NCBI GenBank assembly: GCA_030490835.1
Contig: CM059971.1
Location: forward strand, 46,176,012-46,240,011
Source: Annona cherimola
Taxonomy: Eukaryota > Streptophyta > Magnoliopsida > Magnoliales > Annonaceae
Direction: 5' to 3'
DNA length: 64,000 nucleotides
Part shown: positions 34,348 to 45,916 of the stretch, piece by piece
Position numbering within the stretch: position 1 is the first letter of the stretch
Layout: every line of letters begins with the position of its first letter
Notes under the pieces: generated by a model
Told to the model about the DNA's origin: nothing
Seen by the model: the letters and a program-made list of their open reading frames with translations, nothing else
Database searches by the model: none
Translations under genes and position numbers: made by a program

Positions 34348-37300
34348 CTAAGTTAATTCAAGCATTCCCATATCATTTCTAATTTTATAAAATGCTTCTT
34401 TTGCTAAAGGTTTGGAAAATATATCTGCAATTTGATCCTCTGTTCTTACATATTCCAAACATATATCATGATTTTCTACATGTTCTCTAATAAAATGATG
34501 TCTAAGTCTATATGTTTGGTTTTAGAATGCAATACTGGATTTTTAGTTAAACATATGGCACTTGTATTATCACATTTAATAGGTATATCTTTAAAATCCA
34601 TGCCATAGTCCCTAAGTTGTTGTTTCATCCAAAGTAATTGGGCACAACAGCTCCCGGCGGCAATATATTCGGCTTCCGCCGTAGATAGAGCAACACTAGT
34701 TTTTTTTCTTGAAAACCATGAAACCAACATGTTCCCAAGAAACTGACATGTTCCACTAGTACTTTTTCTATCTACTTTGTAACCGGAAAAATCCGCATCC
34801 GAGTAGCCGATTAGATCAAAATTAGAGCCCTTTGGATACCAAAGTCCTATATTGGTAGTGTCTACTAAATATCTGAAAATTCTTTTTACAGCTACCAAGT
34901 GTGATTCTTTTGGACATGATTGAAATCTTGAGCACATACATACACTAAACAATATATCAGGCCTAGAAGCAGTTAAATATAATAAAGAACCTATCATGCT
35001 TCTATATAATTTTAAATCAATTATTTTTCCTTCTCATCTTTGTCAATTTTGATTGTTGAGCTCATAGGCGTATTTGCCCCTTTGCTGTTTTCCATGCCAA
35101 ACTTCTTCAACATTTCTTTGATATACTTGGACTAGTTGATGAAAATCCCTTCATTTAGTTGCTTGATTTGTAGTCCAAGGAAGAAATTCAGCTCCCCCAT
35201 CATACTCATCTCAAATTCTTTCTGCATAAGCTCAGAAAATTCTTGACAAAGAATCTCATTAGTAGCACCGAAAATAATGTCATCAACATAAATTTGAATA
35301 ATCAATATATCTTTTTCTTTATACTTGATAAACAAAGTGGTGTCTACCTTTCCCTTTTGAAAGTCATGATCAATCAAAAATTTGCTTAATCTCTCATACC
35401 AAGCTCGTGGAGCTTGTTTTAATCCATATAATGCTTTGGTTAATTTGTATACAAATTTAGATTGATCTTTCTCCTCAAATCCAGGTGGTTGTTCAACATA
35501 CACCTCTTCATTTATATATCCATTCAAAAATGCACTTTTAACATCCATTTGAAACAATTTAAAGTTCATGTGAGATGCAAAGGCTAGTAAGATACGAATA
35601 GCTTCTAATCTAGCAACCGGGGCATAGGATTCTTCAAAATCTATTCCTTCTTCTTGTGAGTATCCCTTTGCCACAAGTCTAGCTTTGTTTCTCACTACAA
35701 GTCCACTTTTATCTAATTTGTTCCTAAAGACCCATTTTGTGCCAATGACAGTACAATCTTTTGGTCTTGGAACAAGTTGCCAAACTTGATTTCTTTCAAA
35801 TTGATTTAGCTCTTCTTGCATTGCTATGATCCAGTTTTCATCATCAAGAGCTTGATCAATATTCGATGGTTCAATTTTGGATACAAAGGCGTATTGTCCA
35901 CAAACATTTTGTTTTGACCTTCTAGTTTTTATACCTTCATACACATTCCCTATAACTTGCTCAATTGGATGGGCATGATTGAACTTTAAATTAGTTAGAG
36001 GTTTGTAGGAATTATTACCTTCACTTACCTTTCCTCCATGGATTCTTCTTGCTTTTCCACATGCAGTTTTTCAAGGCTACTTGTTATATCATCTGCATCA
36101 CTTAAATCATCTTTTCTTTTGAAGCAAGGATTAGTTTCATCAAAGACAACATGTATAGATTCTTCTACAACTTGGTTTCTTTTGTTGAAGACTCTATATG
36201 CTTTGCTATTTGATGAGTAACCAAGGAATATTGCCTCATCACTTTTAGCATCCAATTTTCCCAAGTTGGTTTTTCCATTGTTCAAAACATAACATGTGCA
36301 ACCAAAGGCATGAAAACATGAAATATTTGGTTTTCTACCTTTCCATAGCTCATATGGGGTCTTTTTCAAGATTGCTCTAATGGTAACACGGTTCAACACA
36401 TGACAAGCTGTACTTACAGCTTCACCACAAAATTTCTTGGATAATTTACTCTCATTTAGCATTGTTCTAGCCATCTCTTGTATAGTTCTATTTTTCCTTT
36501 CAACCACTCCATTTTGTTGTGGAGTTCTTGGTGCAGAAAATTTATGATGAATTCCTTTTTCATTGCATAATTCAATGAATCGTTAATTTTCAAACTCACC
36601 ACCAAGATCACTTCTAATGGTCATAATAGTACATTGTTTTTCATTTTGCACCAAGTTTACAAAAGTTGAAAACATAGAGAAGGCTTCATCTTTGCTAGCT
36701 AAGAGAATTACCCATGTGAATCTTGAAAATTCATCAACTACTACAAACACATATTTCTTTCCACCAATGGTTAAAATGTCGGATGGCCCATATAGATCCA
36801 TGTGTAGCAATTTAAGTGGCCTAGTGGTGGAAATCTCCTTTTTGGTAGAGAAAGGCATTTTAGGTTATTTTGACAATTGACATGCCTTGCGAATTTTATC
36901 TTTGTCATATTTCAATTTAGGCAATCCCTCTACCAAACTCTTCTTCCATAGGGTCTTTATGTTTGTCATGTTTATATGCCCAAGCCTCTTATGCCAAACC
37001 CATGGATCATTGTCAATGGTCATTAGACATTGACCATCTAGTTCATCAAGTGAAACCAAATATACATTTCCATGTCTTTTTCCGCTAGACATGATATGTT
37101 CTTCATCAAATACACTACATATAGATGATTCAAACACAACCTTGTATCCTTTGTCACATAATTGGCTAATACTCATTAAATTGTGCTTGAGTCCTTCAAC
37201 AAATAATACATCTTCCATACATGCATTTGAAATACTATAAATGTTTCATTTACCTTTGATTTTACCTTTCTCATTATTTCCAAAAGCAACAGTTCCATCG

Positions 37301-37410
37301 TTGCAAGGCTTGAGTTTATGAAATAAACTTCTTTCACCGGTCATATGCCTTGAGCAACCACTATCCATGAACCAAACGTTGCTTGACTTTGCCTTGAAAC
37401 ATATTTGAAA
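34348..37410 (-). pseudogene. Copia pol polyprotein, SIRE copy 2 (multiply broken)
   Basis: The same domain order as copy 1: protease, HHCC zinc domain, integrase (the [10 protein letters not shown] block near 36,510), reverse transcriptase with YVDDIIFGA near 35,270, RNase H with [10 protein letters not shown] near 34,670. In-frame stops lie at 37,248-37,246 (the same codon as in copy 1), 36,867-36,865, 36,585-36,583 and 35,134-35,132. Single-base deletions near 36,030, 35,030 and 34,505 shift the frame. The final codons (GMLELT, stop at 34,350-34,348) are recovered only after the last shift. The longest open piece is 270 codons. Confidence 0.9.
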
Positions 37411-37426
37411 AATGAACAAATAAATC

Positions 37427-39298
37427 TTATCTCTTTGGTACCCATTTTATGGGTCCATTTGGGTTAGTAAACTGATTTAATCTTTGTTGTTCTATCTTTG
37501 AAAGTCCAAATCTTGTGTTTCTTGGAACCCAAACTAATTTTGCACCATGGTCATATAGTTTCTTAAAATTATATTTATGGACTTTATGACCCATTTTATT
37601 GCAAAAATTGCAAGCCATTGGTAATCTAGGAGTAGGCCTCCAAGTATGTATTGATTCAACAATTGGCCTTCTAGTCCACGTAGTATGTTTCCCTTTGGGC
37701 TTGTAGATAGGTGCAGTTTTGGTTTGATTTTTCCCAAGTATTGGCACATTCGATTTGCCACTTTCTCTTTGCTCAAATGTGGAGTATCCAAGACCTCTTT
37801 TATTTGTTTGTGAGGTCATGTTCAGAAACATTTTTACATTTTCTCTTGGATTAGAGAATTTAGCTAATGATTCATTTAAGGATTCATTCTCCTTTTTCAA
37901 TTTCTCTACTTCTTTCAAAAGCAATTCATTTTCATCTTTCAATTTTGATGTACTTTCAGCTAGTTTTCCATTTACAATAATAATGGAATTGCATTGTTGT
38001 CTCTTTAATGATAACTTACTTCCTAGCTTTTTAATTTCCTCATATAATGAATCATATGCATGTTGTAATTCTTCTAATTTAGCACATTTGAGACATTCTT
38101 GAATAGAAGATTGAGTAGATTGAGAATAGCAAAATTTGAAAGTTACCTCTTCATTACTTGTGTACTTGGTTGAGGTGGTTTGCTCTTCCAAAACTTCTGT
38201 TGTGTTTAAACACAACAAATCTTCCTCTTGCTCAATCCGCGCCATGCAGCATATTCTTGCACAATTTGCCGCATCAAAATCATCGGTTGAGGAGCTACTT
38301 GATGATGAAGTTTCTTCGTTCACGTACATTCCTCTTCCCTTTGGCCTTTGGAATTTTCTGCTTTCATGTCTTTCCTTCCTTTCTTGTTGATCCTTTGATC
38401 TCTCTTCCGGAGTAGGACATTGAGCTTGCATATGTCCCGTACCGCCGCATCTATAGCATTTCGTGGCCTCCTTTTTCTTCTCTTTTCGCGGTCTTTCTTT
38501 GAAATCTTTAAAGTTCTTTTCTCTCCTTATGAACTTTCAAAATTTCCTGGTTAACAATGCAATGTCTTCATCGTCGTTATGGGATGAGGAGGTGGACTCA
38601 TCCGAGTTATGTGTGACTTTAAGTGCAATGGTTGTCTTGCCTTTGTGTTGATCCTCGTTTTTTTTCTTGATTAGCTCATGTGACATTAATGAGCTAATAA
38701 GATCTTCTAGCTTCAATGTGTTTAGGTCCTTGGCTTCTTCTATTGTAGTAATCTTTGGAGTCCATGATTCGGGTAGCACCCTTAGAATTTTCATGACCTG
38801 CTCCAATTCAGAAATTGCTTTTCCAAGACCTTTCAAAGCATTAGTAATTTTAAAGAATCTAGCAAATATTTTAGAAATATTTTCTGTATCTAGCATTCTA
38901 AAGCTTTCCAACTCTCCAATTAAAATATTTCTCCTTGTCCCTTGGACTTGAGAAGTTCCTTCATATATAGATGTTAAAGTATCTCATATTTCTTTTGCGG
39001 TTAAACAAGAGGATACTTTATCATATTCGGAAGCCGTAAGAGCACAAAATAAAGAGTTCATAGCCTTAGCATTGCTCTTAACAGTTTTCGCTTCCTCATC
39101 GGTCCACTTGGAAGCTCTTTCATCAATAGGCAAAATCACACCATCTTGGATTGCAATCCAAGAGTCCATATCTGTAGCCATGATGAGTTATTTCATACGA
39201 AGCTTCCAATAGCCGAAATTGTTTCCATCAAACAATGGTGGCCTAGTAAAAGATTGGCCTTCGGCAAATGTGGGAACGAAAGTCGATTGGGATGCCAT
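37427..39298 (-). pseudogene. Copia gag, SIRE copy 2 (several stops)
   Basis: It starts MASQSTFVP at 39,298 and keeps both zinc knuckles: CYRCGGTGHMQAQC near 38,450, and CNFCNKMGHKVHKYN near 37,590, where the last cysteine is lost. Stops: TAA at 39,190-39,188, TGA at 38,986-38,984 (a TGG codon in copy 1) and TGA at about 38,539-38,537. The open C-terminal piece of 334 codons (38,431-37,427) carries the Lys/Glu-rich coiled-coil-like stretch and ends GPIKWVPKR. Confidence 0.88.
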
Positions 39299-39332
39299 AT
39301 CAAAAGATCTCTTTGTTATAACTTAAAGACCT

Positions 39333-39344
39333 GCTCTGATACCA
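39333..39344 (-). promoter_or_regulatory. Primer-binding site (tRNA-iMet), copy 2
   Basis: TGGTATCAGAGC on the minus strand, two bases inside the 5' LTR, a perfect match to the usual initiator tRNA-Met complement of plant copia elements. Confidence 0.88.
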
Positions 39345-39346
39345 CT

Positions 39347-41204
39347 AGTTGGTCCCGAGTTAATGACAATTACCCAAGAGGGGAGGGGTGAATTGGGTAT
39401 TTAAAAATTTACAACTTAAACAAAAACTTTATCCCGGGTTAATCTAGTCCCCTTTATGAAGAAACAGAATGGAAAGCAATATAGTGTAGAGAGCAGAAAT
39501 AAACATCAACACACAGGATTTTATAGTGGTTCGGGCAACCTCCCTACTCCACTCTTCCAAGCTCACACCTTTTGCGACTTGGGTTCTACTATGTATTCCG
39601 CAAATACAACTAGAGTCTCCACTCTCTTCTAGATTCTAGCTCTAGGGGGCATATACATCTAGAACCTCCGCTCTCTTCTAGATTTTAGCTCTAGGGGGCA
39701 TATACAACCACAGCACACGTAGGTGACGAGTTACACTCCAATCACACACTACTTTGCTTACACTTGATCTTAGTTACCCAAAATAAATCAACTTCAATAC
39801 AATAAGAAATAACAAAAGAAAGTTTCTACACGTTACTGTTGTGTAGACGCAGATTTGGCGCAGAGAAGAACTTGTAGTGTAGGCTTAGGCTTAGAGATTT
39901 AGCAAGCAGCTCTTGACAATTTGGAAGCAAAGTTCATCTTCTAAATGTTGGCTTGATCACTTGAAGCTCTTGAAGATGGGAGTTATGCACACTTAATGAT
40001 TCTCAGCTACCCTCCTAGTTCATATTGAATGTCTTTTATAATTGTGGAGGGAATCCGAACGTTTGAAGGTAGGTGGCGTGCATTTAATGCGCCAACGTTC
40101 AAATTTTATCCGACCGTTGTGACCCAAGTCGCAGGTGGAGTCAACTTCGGGTGCGACTTCGCCTGTTCGCAGCAATTTCAAGTTCCAGTCTGGGTCGACT
40201 TGGTCCTCGACTTGACCCAAGTCGCAGGTGGAGTCGACTTCGGGTGCGACTTCACCTTGACGGCTTGCTTGATGAACTTGAAATCTTTGGAATGCTTTGC
40301 TTGCTTGAGTTTCTTCATGTTTGGTTGTTCTTCCTTGATTTATATTTCTTTGGACCACTGTGTTATCATTCTAGCTTGATGTCCTTTAGCTCCATGATTT
40401 GCAAACCTTGAGTCCTTGAGTCTTGAATCTTTGTATTCATGAACAAGTCCAATATATTTTGATTAGAATAGTTGAATTCATGCATCTTGCTTTCTTTGGA
40501 CTCGGATTAGTCTTCATATGTTCCAAGTCGAACATCTAAGTCGACTTGATCTTCAACTTGACTCAAGTTCTACCTTGAAATCGATCTAATCCCTGATTTG
40601 GCTTCTTAAGTTTCTGCCCTGTCCAGCTGAAGTCGATACTGGAGTCGACTTGATCTTCGACTTCACCCAAGTCGCATGTGGAGTCGACTTCGTCTGCGAC
40701 TTCGGTAGCTCTGCGACTCGTTTTCAACTCTGGACAGAAATGACGCCTCCAAGTCGCTACCGGAGTCGACTTGGTCTGCGACTTCACCTCAAGTCGCAAG
40801 TGGAGTCGACTTGGGATGCGACTTCGGCACCTCTCAGTCTTGATTTCAACTCTGGAAGGAAATGTTGTTTTGAAGTCGATGCTGGAGTCGACTTGGTCTG
40901 CAACTTCACCTCGAGTCGCAAGTGGAGTCGAGTTGGGATGCGACTTCGGCACCTCTCAGTCTTGATTTCAACTCTGGAAGGAAATGTCATCTTGAAGTCG
41001 CTTCTTGAGTCGACTTGAGGATCGACTTGGCCTAAGTCGAAGCCTGAGTCGACTTGGAAATCGACTTGACTTGCCATGCTTCATATTCTTCAAATTTATA
41101 ATCTTAAGTCATTTCCACAAACATGTTAGTAACCAAAACTTACTCAAATTGATTTGTTAATCATCAAAACATAGACTTGACTTATTTTCCACATATTTCC
41201 AACA
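39347..41204 (-). repeat. 5' LTR of SIRE copy 2
   Basis: 1,858 bp. The inner edge reads AGTTGG, one base off the TGTTGG terminus. TATA box on the minus strand at 40,034-40,040; GTCGAC array at about 40,120-41,070. Confidence 0.9.
40120..41070. repeat. GTCGAC nested-palindrome array, 5' LTR copy 2
   Basis: Matches the array of the 3' LTR with scattered substitutions, some of which break the central GTCGAC (for example GTCGAG near 40,927). Confidence 0.8.
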
Positions 41205-41896
41205 TGAACATGGTGCACAAGGAATAAGCTTTGGTGGAGGTAGTAAGCGGATCAGAGGGTCCCTCTTCACTATTGCCAAGTCGCAAGGGCTATGCGCCGG
41301 CGGCGTCCTCTCAGAGATTGGAGGCACAAGGAAAGTCATGAATGATTGAATGCATTGCATTCTCATGAAATGCATGAAAAGGTTTCTGTCCCATTGGTGA
41401 TTGATCACTTGGTAAGTGTCTCCTACCAAATGGGGAGAAATGCATTTGAATGAAAGGAAAATATTTACTTACTAAAGAAAAAGGCTTGCTTACTGAGTAT
41501 TATTACTTATATGTGTATTCAAAATGACAATTAGGCTACGGAGCTGACTCATAAAGGATGCCAGATAGAAATGATCTGTAAATTTAATTGCAGTTCTATG
41601 TATGCGTCCAAAGAGACAAATGTATGAAGATATGTTTTATGGATATTACAAACATAATTGTATTTATATGAATTATTTCAATAAAAGAAGATATGAATGA
41701 TTTTGTGATGATATGGATAAGGTCAATGATAATGAATGTATGTCTATGTGATGAAAAAAAAGAAATTAAAAAAAAATTGGACAAGATCCAATTAAGTACC
41801 CACCGTGTGATCAGGGCAACAATCCTGAGTCACGTTTACCAATCGACAAGATCCCGGAGTAAGTCCTATGTGGACGCCTTGGTTCGGGACGCCACA
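41205..41896 (+). mobile_element. Gypsy solo LTR, right part
   Basis: It starts with the right TGAAC duplication and continues the LTR from 32,171: GTGCACAAGGAATAAG and AAGCGGATCAGAG as in 49,540-49,590, the GC-rich core, TTGATCACTTGGTAAGTGTC, and the terminal signature ending GGACGCCACA at 41,896. Confidence 0.8.
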
Positions 41897-41945
41897 GTAA
41901 GTTCCGAGTATTCGCTGATGATCTACTTTCACCTTTTGACATGTT
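41897..41945 (-). pseudogene. Integrase fragment continuing from 30,197
   Basis: On the minus strand this reads PTCQKVKVDHQRILG, the zinc-domain end and linker that precede the LEWKWDD core of gypsy integrase. It joins the piece ending at 30,197, with about one base lost near the LTR insertion point. This is the direct evidence that the LTR between them is an insertion. Confidence 0.75.
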
Positions 41946-42585
41946 GGTTACTTCAAATATCTTTTTTAGGGCATGTAATCTCGACAGAAGGAATAAAGGT
42001 GGATCCACAGAAAATTGAAACAATAGTAAATTGGGCAAGGCCAACAAATATTACTAAAATCAAAGGTTCTTAGCACTGGTCAGATATTATTGGAAGTTCA
42101 TAGAATGTTTCTCATCATTTTCTACACCACTCGTTAAATTAGAGAGAAAAATCTATGAGATATGAATGAAATGTTGATTGTAAGTGTAGTTTTTAGGAAC
42201 TTAAGAACAAACAAATTGAAGCCCCAGTTTTGACTTTGCTGGACGGATATATAATTTAACATGACGCATTTTATAAAGGCTTGGAATGTGTATTAATGTA
42301 GAATGAAAAAGTAACAACTTATGCATCCAGATAACTCAAGCCAAATGAGTTAAATTACCTCACTATGACCTAGAATTGGCAGCTGTGGTATTTGCTTTAA
42401 AATATGGCAGCACTACTTATGTGATGTCAAGTGTGAAATACATATAGATCATAAAGGTTTAAAGTATATTTTTACTCAAAAAGAATTAAATATGAGATGA
42501 AGAAGATGGTTGAAATTATTAAAACAATATGATCACACCATTTTGTATCACTAAAGTAAAACTAAGAAACACAAGTTGCTGACTT
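41946..42585 (+). pseudogene. Ty3-gypsy reverse transcriptase/RNase H relic
   Basis: The plus strand carries the end of reverse transcriptase (FLGHVISTEGIKVDPQKIE, then IVNWARPTN) and scattered RNase H matches: ELKNKQIEAPVLTLLDG, GLECVLM, TTYASR, QLWYLL-type remains and [17 protein letters not shown], to about 42,560. Stops and shifts occur throughout. It points opposite to the integrase fragment just before it, so the junction near 41,946-41,962 joins two different elements or an inversion. Confidence 0.75.
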
Positions 42586-44301
42586 GAGAAATTTTAAGAA
42601 ACACCCAAGTTATGTGTTGTAAGATGGGTGTATGTGGAAGGCTAAGCATGAATGGATAATATATGATTTATGTGAAGTTGCTAAAATGAAAAATGTGCAT
42701 GAATATGTGATAAAATGCATAAGGATGTTGCTAAATGATTAATGTTTGATTATCTCAAATTTTGAGATTAAATTATGAAGCCTACGGCGTCGAATATGTG
42801 CTTAGAATAAGCACCGACGCATGAAATGTGAAAAATAGATGAAAAATGATAAATGGGTGATATAAATCCCCATATGATGAGTTATGAATGTATGCTATGT
42901 GTTTATCCTAAATATGGGATTAAAACACATTATGGAAAGTATGGAATGAATGCTATGATACACAAGTGTCTGTCATGTATGTATGATCGACTTGAAAATT
43001 CAAGTTGATTATGTATGTTAATAGATTATGGGTTGGAAAACTAAGCAAGCAAATGAAAATGTTATGAATGCAAAGCCATTCTTATATGTATAGGAAAAGA
43101 CAAAGAGATAAATGATACGAAAAGCTAAGGCGAAGTAGGTAAGCAAGCAGCTTTCTAAATGAGTTTTGTTTTATCAAATTATGACAAAATGATTGTTAAT
43201 GATGTTTTAACTACTTGAATGATTTAGCAAATGTATGTTTTAAAAGCTTTCTAAGATGTTTAAGGATGGTCATTCCTTATCTCAATGTGTATTGGAATAA
43301 TTATTTCCAATATGACAATTGATTTGCTTGCTGTTTCGTAATTATGTATGAAAAGTGATGAAACATGGATTTAAATAATGTTGCATTGAAACGATGTTTC
43401 AAAGGGATGGTGTAAAGAATTCTCTACATGAGAATGAAAAGTTTTCATATGTAAGAGGTATATAATGTCGGGGTGACGAAAGTCATGCATGTAATGGAAA
43501 TCAAGTAGGCTAGTCAAGCCAGAAAGCAGGACAAGGAGTCCGCCCTTGACGTTTCCAAGTCGGAAGGTCCCGCGCCAAGGATGGAAAGCATCATGTCATG
43601 AAAGAATATTCCCCGAGCTAGCGTACCATCACATGAAGGATAATGTCATGAATGAAAATGATGCATTTGCACATCCAATGTTTACGAAATATTTATGAAT
43701 GGTTTATGAAAAGGTTTCTGCTTCGCAGGTAGTTGATCACTTGCTAAGTGTCTCCTACTAAATGGAGAGAAATGCTTTTAAACAATGTTGCCTTCAAAAT
43801 GAATTGCCTGAAAACCCTATAGCTTGCTTATTGAGTTTTGACTCACATTTTGTTTTCCAAACCCAAAGACAGGTAAAAGGAAGGAGGCAAGGAGCACTGG
43901 TGGAGATTCAAGAATGAATGAATTCTTATGAACACCTGTATATGCCTTTATATATGAATGATGACATTAAATTGTGAATTAATGTTGTATATGAATTATG
44001 TTATGGTTTTGTGACCATAGAAGGTGAAAAATTACTGTGGTCAATTGTTAAGGATGATTTATCATGATATGATTAAGTATGGAATTTATGAGATCATATT
44101 TGTATATCTCAAATGGTATAATGGCCTAAAAAGGCATTTGATGAAAATTGAACATATGAAATGATATAAACTCCTAAAGAGTTAAGTTTAAGTGGATAAA
44201 TATCCAATAAGCCCGCTGTGTGACAGGGCAACAATCCTGATCATGTTTACCAATCGATAGATCTTGGAGTAAGGTTGTGACACTCGGGCTAGGGCGCCAC
44301 A
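42586..44301 (+). mobile_element. Gypsy LTR, 5'-truncated
   Basis: Homology to the reverse complement of 50,883-52,545 begins with AATTTTAAGAAACAC near 42,586. It contains GTAAGCAAG (43,138), a diverged GC-rich core (43,520-43,590), TTGATCACTTGCTAAGTGTC (43,731) and the terminal signature ending AGGGCGCCACA. It lies between reverse transcriptase and integrase relics, so it replaced or interrupted the intervening part of that element. Confidence 0.68.
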
Positions 44302-44979
44302 CTTATCTATAATGGAATTTGAATATAATAATAGTTATCAAGTAAATATTCAAATGACCCTCCTTTTGAAGCATTGTATGGACAAAAATGCAGGACCTAC
44401 TAAATTAGGATGGAGTGGAAATTGCTTTTAACTAGGCTCAAAGAATGGAAGATAAAATCAAGATAATTAGATACATCAGTAGCTCAAAATAAACAAAGGA
44501 TATATGCAAATGAGAAAAGGCGGGAAAAAGAATTCTGAATTGGAGATCATGTGTTCATTAAAATTTCTCCAATAAATGGAATCACTTGATTCAAAAAAGA
44601 GAAAATTAAATCCAATATATGTTGAACCATTTGAAATTATAGGTAAAGTAGGAAAAGTGGTGTATAAAGTGGCATTGCCCCAACTCTAACCACAATACAT
44701 AATGTTTTCACATCTCACTACTTAACAGTTATATTCAAACCCAAGTCATATATTGATACCAAAAACTCTCATAATTAAAGATACCTTGAACTATGAATAA
44801 ACTCCTATCAAAATCTTGGATTATCAGGAGCAGTATCTACAAAATTGAACTACTGAATATGTCAAAATTTAATGGAACTAATATTCCAAAAAAGAATCTA
44901 AGTGAGAAACTCAAGAAAGCAATGCGAAGTACCCACACGTATTTCACTAACAATGATTATGTTTTGGGATGAAACCTAT
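44302..44979 (+). pseudogene. Ty3-gypsy integrase C-terminal and chromodomain relic
   Basis: Reads EFEYNNSYQVNIQMTP and FEALYG near 44,320-44,380, then KRREKEF and IGDHVFIKISPINGIT (about 44,520-44,590), HNVF near 44,700, and YVKI then ESKWETQE near 44,850-44,920 as a chromodomain trace. Several shifts and stops. It probably belongs with the reverse transcriptase relic at 41,946, the part between being lost. Confidence 0.7.
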
Positions 44980-44993
44980 TTAAGGGGAGAGAT
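44980..44993 (+). promoter_or_regulatory. Polypurine tract of gypsy relic
   Basis: TTAAGGGGAGAGATT follows TTTTGGGATGAAACC, the same arrangement seen at 47,568-47,581 and, on the minus strand, at 29,073-29,087. Confidence 0.6.
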
Positions 44994-45189
44994 TGCAATG
45001 GTTGTGTAAATTAAAGCAAATTAATATCTTGTTTTTCACATTGATTATTATTAATGGGTAGTTTAGTTAGGAATGCATGTTCGGCACATGACAAAGGGAA
45101 TGAGTAATATTTATTTTAATGAAATAAATAATAATCTTAAAAGTAGATATATTGCTAGGAAAATTTATGAAACTTATTTGCATGGATTG
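44994..45189 (+). other. Probable LTR start remnant
   Basis: About 200 AT-rich bases directly after the polypurine tract, where the 3' LTR should begin. It does not clearly match the other LTRs. No gene is seen. Confidence 0.3.
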
Positions 45190-45916
45190 TGATGCATCGA
45201 TCCCAAAAGAGTTGTTTTACCCAAGAACGAAGGGTGTTTAGGTAACTTAAAAAAATTTTAAACTGAGCTCCTTTGAAATTAATTCTCCTTCAACAAAACT
45301 TATAAAGCTAAAGAAAGAGAGCAAGAGAGTGAAAAATAGATGCACAAGAAGGTGAAAATTTTTATAGTGGTCTAGGTAACTCTCGTACTCTACTCTTCCA
45401 AGCACACACCTCTTGTATCTTCAATTTCACATCACTTAACAAATATAACTAAGATTCTTAGTTCTCTTCTACATTATAGCTTTAGGGAGCCTTTACAATA
45501 ATACACAAATAGTTAGAGAATATCACTTCAATCAAATATTGCTTGTTTCCACACATTCTCCTTGGTCTCCAACACCAAGCCAAGTTTCAAATTCCAATAA
45601 AAGATTTGAAATAAAAAAAATCACACTTTGCCATATGAGTAGATTTTTATAGCATAGCAAGCAAGCTTTGAGAATGATGAGAAGAATAGTTGAACTTTAA
45701 GTTTCGCAATACACTTTAGAGCTGGGCTTGAGAACACTTAAACAGAGCTTTGAATGCTTGAGATTTGGAGGTGAGAGCACAATCAATGATTTAGCTAACC
45801 CCAATAAATCCACTTGATGAGTCTTTCATAGCCTCAAAGGATTTTTGAACATTTGGCGATAGGTGGCCACATTTAATGCAACAACATTGCAAAAAATTTC
45901 TAATGGTCATGATTGA
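45190..45916 (-). mobile_element. Ancient SIRE LTR relic
   Basis: Aligns by eye with the start of the SIRE LTRs of copies 1 and 2: CGATCCCAAAAGAGTTG for GGTCCCGAGTTAATG, ACCCAAGAACGAAGG, TTTTTATAGTGGTCTAGG, CTCTACTCTTCCAAGC and AATGCAACAACATTGC near the TATA region. It is far more diverged than copies 1-3 and stops at the gypsy LTR that begins at 45,917, so most of U3 and the GTCGAC array are missing. Confidence 0.7.

Larger units (their letters stand above)
32172..41204 (-). mobile_element. SIRE/Maximus-like copia retrotransposon, copy 2
   Basis: A full-length 9.0-kb minus-strand element inside a gypsy solo LTR. It has LTRs at 32,172-34,023 (3') and 39,347-41,204 (5'), a perfect TGAAC duplication, primer site, gag, pol and polypurine tract. 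The LTRs are about 150 bases longer than in copy 1, partly from a duplicated TCTAGATT...GGGGGCATATACA block near 32,450-32,530. The 5' LTR edge facing the primer site reads AGTTGG instead of TGTTGG on the plus strand, a damaged terminus. Coding damage is heavier than in copy 1. There is no extra ORF after pol. Confidence 0.92.
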
